Assembly: GCA_946885815.1 (NCBI GenBank)
Contig: CAMPHE010000045.1
Span: forward strand, 1-9,887
Direction of reading: 5' to 3'
From: an uncultured Arenimonas sp.
GTDB lineage: Bacteria > Pseudomonadota > Gammaproteobacteria > Xanthomonadales > Xanthomonadaceae
DNA: 9,887 nt
Shown here: positions 6,313 to 9,887 of the stretch, piece after piece
Layout: every line of letters begins with the position of its first letter
Position numbering within the stretch: the first letter of the stretch is position 1
The notes under the pieces: generated by a model
Seen by the model: the letters and a program-made list of their open reading frames with translations, nothing else
What the model was told of the DNA's origin: nothing
Database searches by the model: none
Made by a program: the position numbers and the translations under genes

Positions 6313-7304
6313 ACGGACCCGGCATCGGAGCGACGACCATCGCGGCCGTGGTGCCGTGCTATCGGGTCGGGGCGCAGATCCTGCCGCTGCTCGCACGGAT
6401 CGGCCCGGAAGTCGATCGCATCTACGTGGTCGACGACGCCTGTCCCGACGGCTGCGGCGATCTGGTCGCGCGCGGCTGCCACGATCCGCGGGTCGTGGTC
6501 GTGCGCCATCCGCGGAACCTGGGCGTCGGTGCCGCGGTGCTGGCGGGCTATCGGCGCGCGCTCGACGACGGGATGGACGTGATGGTGAAGATCGACGGCG
6601 ACGGGCAGATGGATCCCGCGCTGCTGCCGGCCTTCGTGGGGCCGATCCTCGCCGGCGAAGCCGACTACACGAAGGGCAACCGCTTCCACGACCTCGACCT
6701 GATCGGCCGGATGCCGGGTGTGCGCATCCTCGGCAACGCGGCGCTGTCGTTCCTCAACAAGCTGTCGACCGGGTACTGGGATCTGTTCGACCCCACCAAC
6801 GGCTACACGGCGATCCATGCCGACGTCGCGCGCCGGCTGGACCCGGCGAAGATCAGCCCCCGCTATTTCTTCGAGTCCGACCTGCTGTTCCGGCTGGGCA
6901 CGCTGCGCGCGGTGGTGGTCGACGTGCCGATGGCGCCGGTGTACGGCGACGAGACCAGCGGCGTGCGTGTCTGGCGGGCGATCGGCGAGTTCGCGTTCAA
7001 GCACGCGCGCAATTTCTGCAAGCGCGTGGTCTACAGCTATTTCCTCCGCGACATGTCGATCGCGTCGCTCGAGCTGCTGGTGGGCGTGCCGCTGCTCGCG
7101 TTCGGGCTGGTGTTCGGCATCGGCACCTGGGTCGAGAACGCCGGTACCGGCCGCGCCGCGCCCGCCGGCACCGTGATGCTGGCGGCGCTGCCGGTGATCG
7201 TGGGCCTGCAGTTCGTGCTCGCGTTCCTCGCCTACGACATCGCCGCGGTGCCGCGGCGGCCGCTGTCGCGACGGCAGGCGGGGACGTCGCGCGACGCGCA
7301 TTGA
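6309..7304 (+). CDS. Family 2 glycosyltransferase, polyprenyl-phosphate type, membrane-bound
   Basis: This 331-residue protein has a GT-A glycosyltransferase domain followed by a membrane tail. The nucleotide-sugar-binding region is AAVVPCYRV (12-20) and VVDDACPDG (40-48); the metal-binding DxD-type motif is DGDGQMD (96-102), the form seen in dolichyl/undecaprenyl-phosphate mannose or glucose synthases. DPTNGYTAI at 161-169 and FFESDLLFRL at 187-196 are further family blocks. Two hydrophobic segments, about 253-275 and 285-312, anchor the C-terminus. By family knowledge it would transfer a sugar from a nucleotide donor to a lipid-linked acceptor at the inner face of the cytoplasmic membrane, but donor and acceptor cannot be read from sequence. 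ATG 6309 overlaps the acyltransferase TGA (ATGA) and has a GGGGGA site (6299-6304) 4 nt upstream, which settles the start over the longer open frame. Coupling to the acyltransferase points to a shared envelope glycolipid pathway. Confidence 0.9.
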   Translation: MNGPGIGATTIAAVVPCYRVGAQILPLLARIGPEVDRIYVVDDACPDGCGDLVARGCHDPRVVVVRHPRNLGVGAAVLAGYRRALDDGMDVMVKIDGDGQMDPALLPAFVGPILAGEADYTKGNRFHDLDLIGRMPGVRILGNAALSFLNKLSTGYWDLFDPTNGYTAIHADVARRLDPAKISPRYFFESDLLFRLGTLRAVVVDVPMAPVYGDETSGVRVWRAIGEFAFKHARNFCKRVVYSYFLRDMSIASLELLVGVPLLAFGLVFGIGTWVENAGTGRAAPAGTVMLAALPVIVGLQFVLAFLAYDIAAVPRRPLSRRQAGTSRDAH

Positions 7305-7327
7305 TCGGGGCCTCGCATCCGGCCCGG

Positions 7328-7333
7328 TAGACT
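7328..7333 (+). promoter_or_regulatory. Possible -10 element for a leaderless channel transcript
   Basis: TAGACT sits 7 nt before the GTG start codon at 7341, the distance expected if transcription begins at or next to the start codon. No Shine-Dalgarno is visible. A TTGATC at 7301-7306 is too far (21 nt) for a standard -35. This is suggestive only; read-through from the upstream operon is equally possible. Confidence 0.3.
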
Positions 7334-7340
7334 GGGCGCG

Positions 7341-8615
7341 GTGAATGGACTGGAACGTTTCTTCGAAAGCCTGCCGACGCATCCGGCACTGCTCCTGACC
7401 GCGACGCTCGCGCTGCTGGCGCTGAGCGCGTGGGCGGCCGACCGGCTCGCCCACCTGCTGCTTCAGCGCGTCGTCGGCGGCCTCGTGCGGCGCTCGCCGA
7501 TGCGCTGGGACGACGTGATGCTCGGCCGCGGCGTGCTGCGACGCCTCGCGCACGCCGTGCCGGCGCTGGTGGTCCATCACGGCATCCAGGTCGTGCCGGG
7601 GCTGCCGCCGGCGGTGGTGCAGGTCCTGCGGAACGTCGCGGCGGCGCTGATCGTGCTGGCGATCGCGCAGTCGATCAGCGCGCTGCTGCAGGCGGCGCAG
7701 GACGTGTACGAGGAACGCGACCCCGAACGCGCGCGCAGCCGTCCGATCAAGGGCTATCTGCAGGTCGCGCGGATCGTGCTGTACCTGCTGGCGACCGTGC
7801 TGATCGTGGCCGCGCTCGTGGAGCGCTCGCCGCTGCTGCTGCTGTCGGGCATCGGTGCGCTGGCGGCGGTGCTGATGCTGGTGTTCAAGGACACCATCCT
7901 GTCGCTGGTCGCGAACGTCCAGATCGGTTCCAACGACATGGTGCGGGTCGGCGACTGGATCGAGATGCCGAAATACGGCGCCGACGGCGACGTGATCGAC
8001 ATCGCGCTGCACGTGGTCAAGGTCCGCAACTGGGACAAGACCATCACCACGATCCCGACCTACGCGCTCGTGAGCGAGAGCTTCCGCAACTGGCGCGGAA
8101 TGGAGGAGGTGGGCGGCCGTCGCATCAAGCGCGCGCTGCCGATCGACCAGACGACCGTGCGCCATCTGCGGCCGGACGAGGTGGCGGCGCTGTCGCGGGT
8201 GCGCCTGCTCGGGCCGTATCTGGAAGCCAAGGCCGCCGAACTGTCCGAATGGAATGCCGCCCACGGCGAGGCGGCGCCGGTCAATCTGCGGCGCCTCACG
8301 AACCTGGGCACGTTCCGCGCCTACGCGCTGGCGTGGCTGGCGGCGCACCCGCGGATCCATCCGGACATGACGTTGCTGGTGCGCCAGCTCCCGCCGGGCC
8401 CGCAGGGCCTGCCGCTGGAGATCTACGGGTTCACGTCGACCACGGCGTGGGCCGAATACGAATCGATCCAGGCCGACGTGTTCGACCACCTGCTGGCGAT
8501 CCTGCCGGAATTCGGGCTGCGTGCGTTCCAGTCGCCGTCCGGCGCCGATTTCGCGCGGATCGGCGTGGTGCCGGCGGACGTGACCGCTCAGCGTTCCGAC
8601 GGCCCCGAATCGTAG
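7341..8615 (+). CDS. ybdG: Mechanosensitive channel of the MscS family, YbdG/MscM type
   Basis: This 424-residue inner-membrane channel opens under membrane tension to relieve hypo-osmotic shock. It matches E. coli YbdG (415 residues) over most of its length. Predicted membrane segments lie near residues 15-35, 68-88, 95-115, 143-163 and 165-185. The pore-lining helix and MscS core follow (LLSGIGALAAVLMLVFKD 167-184, then NDMVRVGDWIEMPKYGADG 198-216 and VVKVRNWDKTITTIPT 225-240). The YbdG-specific cytoplasmic region then includes SFRNWRGMEEVGGRRIKR (247-264), NLGTFRAY, HPRIHPDMTLLVRQL, LEIYGFTSTTAWAEYESIQ and the terminal EFGLRAFQSP. The start is GTG 7341 without a visible ribosome site; MNGLERFF is a plausible short N-terminus. 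It lies 36 bp after the glycosyltransferase and may be co-transcribed with it. Its last 28 bp overlap the 3' end of the convergent LysR gene. Confidence 0.95.
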   Translation: MNGLERFFESLPTHPALLLTATLALLALSAWAADRLAHLLLQRVVGGLVRRSPMRWDDVMLGRGVLRRLAHAVPALVVHHGIQVVPGLPPAVVQVLRNVAAALIVLAIAQSISALLQAAQDVYEERDPERARSRPIKGYLQVARIVLYLLATVLIVAALVERSPLLLLSGIGALAAVLMLVFKDTILSLVANVQIGSNDMVRVGDWIEMPKYGADGDVIDIALHVVKVRNWDKTITTIPTYALVSESFRNWRGMEEVGGRRIKRALPIDQTTVRHLRPDEVAALSRVRLLGPYLEAKAAELSEWNAAHGEAAPVNLRRLTNLGTFRAYALAWLAAHPRIHPDMTLLVRQLPPGPQGLPLEIYGFTSTTAWAEYESIQADVFDHLLAILPEFGLRAFQSPSGADFARIGVVPADVTAQRSDGPES

Positions 8616-9547
8616 TAGTCGCGTCGCTCGAACAGGCCCGGTTTCACCAGATCGACGAAGGCGCGCGCACGCGGGCCCAGGAACTTGCCCTTGCGCACCA
8701 CCACCCCGTAGCTGCGCGGCGGAAAGTAGTCGGCGAGGCTGCGCGCGACCAGCCGGTCGCGGTCGGCGTCGGTGAGGCAGATGCCGGTGACGATGCTGAT
8801 GCCCAGGCCCATCGCCACGTACTGCTTGATCACCTCCCAGCCGCCCACTTCCAGCGCCACGGTGTAGGGCACCCGCCGCTGCTGGAACACCAGATCCACC
8901 AGCCGCCACGTGGTGAGGCGGCGCGGCGGCAGGATCAGGCCGTAGGGCGACAGGTCCTCCAGCCTGAGCTCGGGCTTGTCGGCCAGCGGGTGGCCGAGGG
9001 GACAGATCAGCATCGGCTCGAACGAGTACACCGGCTCGTAGGCGAGGTCGGTGGGCACGTCGAGCATCGAGCCGACCGCCAGGTCGCATCCGTCGCCGCG
9101 CAGCAGGCCCAACCCGTCCTTGCCGGTGACGTTGTGCAGCACCAGCTGCACGTCCGGGTGCCGTTCGCGGAAGGCCTGCACCAGCGGCGGCAGCAGGTAC
9201 AGGATGGTCGACGTGCCCGCCGCGACATGCAGCTCGCCGGCCTGCAACCCCTTGAGCCGGCTGCGGAATTCGCCGTCGAGGCCATCGATGCCCTCCACCA
9301 GCGGCCGCGCCAGCTCGTACAGCACCGCGCCTTCCTTCGACAGGCTGAAGCGGCGGCCGATGCGCTCGAACAGCCGCTGGCCGAAGTCGCGCTCGAGTGC
9401 CTGCAGCTGCAGCGTCACCGCCGGCTGGCTGAGGAACAGGGCTTCGGCGGCGCGCGACACCGACCCCAGCCGGGCGACCTGGCAGAACGCGCGCAGCGGC
9501 TTGAGCCGATCGGACTTGTAGAAAAAGCGGCTGCCGGGACCTGCCAT
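8588..9547 (-). CDS. LysR-family transcriptional regulator
   Basis: This 319-residue DNA-binding regulator has the usual LysR layout. A winged helix-turn-helix lies at about residues 15-75 (RLGSVSRAAEALFLSQPAVT, residues 26-45, contains the recognition helix). A linker helix follows, then a periplasmic-binding-protein-like effector domain from about 95 to 305 (LHVAAGTSTILYLLPPLVQA and GLGISIVTGI are typical). The sequence resembles CysB-like regulators in xanthomonads; the ligand is unknown. I chose ATG 9547. An in-frame TTG at 9580 and GTG at 9565 extend it, but the TTG lies upstream of the expected transcription start from the TTGACA promoter, and MAGPGSRFFYKSDRLKPLRAF is a natural family N-terminus. 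The gene is divergent from the probable malate synthase gene, with a dyad operator between them, so it is likely the regulator of that gene and of itself. Its 3' end overlaps the channel gene by 28 bp. Confidence 0.93.
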   Translation of the reverse strand: MAGPGSRFFYKSDRLKPLRAFCQVARLGSVSRAAEALFLSQPAVTLQLQALERDFGQRLFERIGRRFSLSKEGAVLYELARPLVEGIDGLDGEFRSRLKGLQAGELHVAAGTSTILYLLPPLVQAFRERHPDVQLVLHNVTGKDGLGLLRGDGCDLAVGSMLDVPTDLAYEPVYSFEPMLICPLGHPLADKPELRLEDLSPYGLILPPRRLTTWRLVDLVFQQRRVPYTVALEVGGWEVIKQYVAMGLGISIVTGICLTDADRDRLVARSLADYFPPRSYGVVVRKGKFLGPRARAFVDLVKPGLFERRDYYDSGPSER

Positions 9548-9576
9548 CTCGTTGATCCCATTCACGTATAAGCGAG

Positions 9577-9603
9577 GCAAATCTTACATATAGAAATATT
9601 TGC
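9577..9603. promoter_or_regulatory. Candidate LysR operator (T-N11-A dyad)
   Basis: GCAAATCTT (9577-9585) and AATATTTGC (9595-9603) form an inverted repeat with 8 of 9 positions paired and a 9-bp spacer. T9584 and A9596 are placed symmetrically as T-N11-A, the classic LysR box. The site is in an AT-rich island in otherwise GC-rich DNA and covers the -10 of the regulator's own promoter, consistent with autorepression and divergent activation. Confidence 0.6.
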
Positions 9604-9611
9604 TTTGTCAA
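9583..9611 (-). promoter_or_regulatory. Promoter of the LysR gene
   Basis: On the minus strand a perfect -35 TTGACA (9611-9606) is followed after 17 nt by TGTAAG (9588-9583), matching TATAAT at 4 of 6 positions. Transcription would start near 9576, about 29 nt before the ATG at 9547. A TAAGAT -10 with a 19-nt spacer is an alternative. Confidence 0.6.
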
Positions 9612-9664
9612 ATCGTGACCGCGACGCCTACGTTCGAAGCCCGACCCACGGCTGGAGCACGACG

Positions 9665-9887
9665 ATGGCAGGCGACGCGGCGACGACCCTTTCCCCGGTC
9701 CGCAACCCCACTCCAGCGGTGGTGCCGGCCCCCGCGGCCGCCGCCACCGGCCCGGCCGGTCTGGAGGTCCTCGTTCCGACCACCGCCGCCGGCACCGCGG
9801 GCCGCTACGGCGACGTGCTTACGCCGGCCGCCCTCGGCTTCCTCGCCGACCTGCACACCGGAGGTTCCGGTGGTGTAGTCGATCTGG
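9665..9887 (+). CDS. aceB: Probable malate synthase A, N-terminal fragment
   Basis: Only the first 74 codons are visible. The start ATG 9665 has a good Shine-Dalgarno (GGAG 9654-9657, 7-nt spacing). The first ~30 residues are an Ala/Pro/Thr-rich variable leader; residues about 33-65 (GLEVLVP, then LTPAALGFLADLH at 53-65) resemble the start of malate synthase A, where a Leu-Thr-Pro-x-Ala-Leu-x-Phe-Leu-x-x-Leu-His block precedes an Arg-rich helix. Malate synthase A joins glyoxylate and acetyl-CoA to malate in the glyoxylate shunt. The divergent LysR gene with a shared operator fits my recollection of aceB neighbourhoods in xanthomonads, where aceA follows. No catalytic residue is in view. After residue 65 the reading becomes Gly/Val-rich and no longer looks like the family, which may mean an error or chimera at the edge. 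The gene call is fairly safe, the product name less so. Confidence 0.55.
   Translation, partial: MAGDAATTLSPVRNPTPAVVPAPAAAATGPAGLEVLVPTTAAGTAGRYGDVLTPAALGFLADLHTGGSGGVVDL

Noticed and set aside
6273..9611. An uninterrupted minus-strand frame of 1112 codons across the glycosyltransferase, channel and LysR region
   Set aside because: It is antisense to well-identified genes, its translation is dominated by Arg, His, Gln and Ala without domains, and stop codons are rare in antisense frames at this GC content.

Overview
This 9.9 kb window is dense, very GC-rich bacterial chromosome with short intergenic gaps and strongly G/C-biased third codon positions. The gene content suggests a gammaproteobacterium of the Xanthomonadaceae/Lysobacteraceae type (Lysobacter, Luteimonas, Xanthomonas relatives): a Rep helicase close to the E. 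coli protein, an ArfB ribosome-rescue factor, a YbdG-type mechanosensitive channel, and a LysR regulator facing what looks like malate synthase. The taxonomic placement is inference from protein likeness and composition; there is no rRNA or other decisive marker.

Layout, left to right. (1) 3-1721 (+): the C-terminal 572 codons of a large protein cut by the left edge, with a TPR-like repeat, a proline-rich linker, an unrecognised middle region and a glycine-rich, probably beta-structured end. (2) 1829-2293 (+): a small secreted RcnB-family protein with an RBS-proximal hairpin and a good intrinsic terminator. (3) 2378-3133 (+): an exported or membrane-anchored archaemetzincin-like zinc protease. 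(4) 3170-5152 (-): rep, the replicative accessory helicase, convergent with the protease. (5) 5153-5302: a divergent intergenic region holding a striking 26-bp imperfect inverted repeat. (6) 5303-7304 (+): arfB, an acyltransferase and a family-2 glycosyltransferase joined by two ATGA stop/start overlaps, so probably one translationally coupled unit; the YbdG-like channel follows after 36 bp. (7) 8588-9547 (-): a LysR regulator whose 3' end overlaps the channel gene by 28 bp. (8) 9548-9664: a divergent control region with a TTGACA promoter and a T-N11-A dyad that fits a LysR operator. (9) 9665-edge (+): the start of a gene that is probably aceB (malate synthase A), truncated by the window end.

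Functional reading: most of the window is housekeeping (replication-fork helicase, ribosome rescue, osmotic channel, lipid and glycan modification, glyoxylate-shunt control). The less ordinary items are the TPR-containing protein at the left edge, the archaemetzincin with two of its four family cysteines missing, the inverted repeat between rep and arfB, and the abrupt loss of family-like sequence in the last ~30 bases. I saw no CRISPR array, insertion sequence, tRNA, rRNA or clear defence system. No gene-free stretch exceeds 300 bases.
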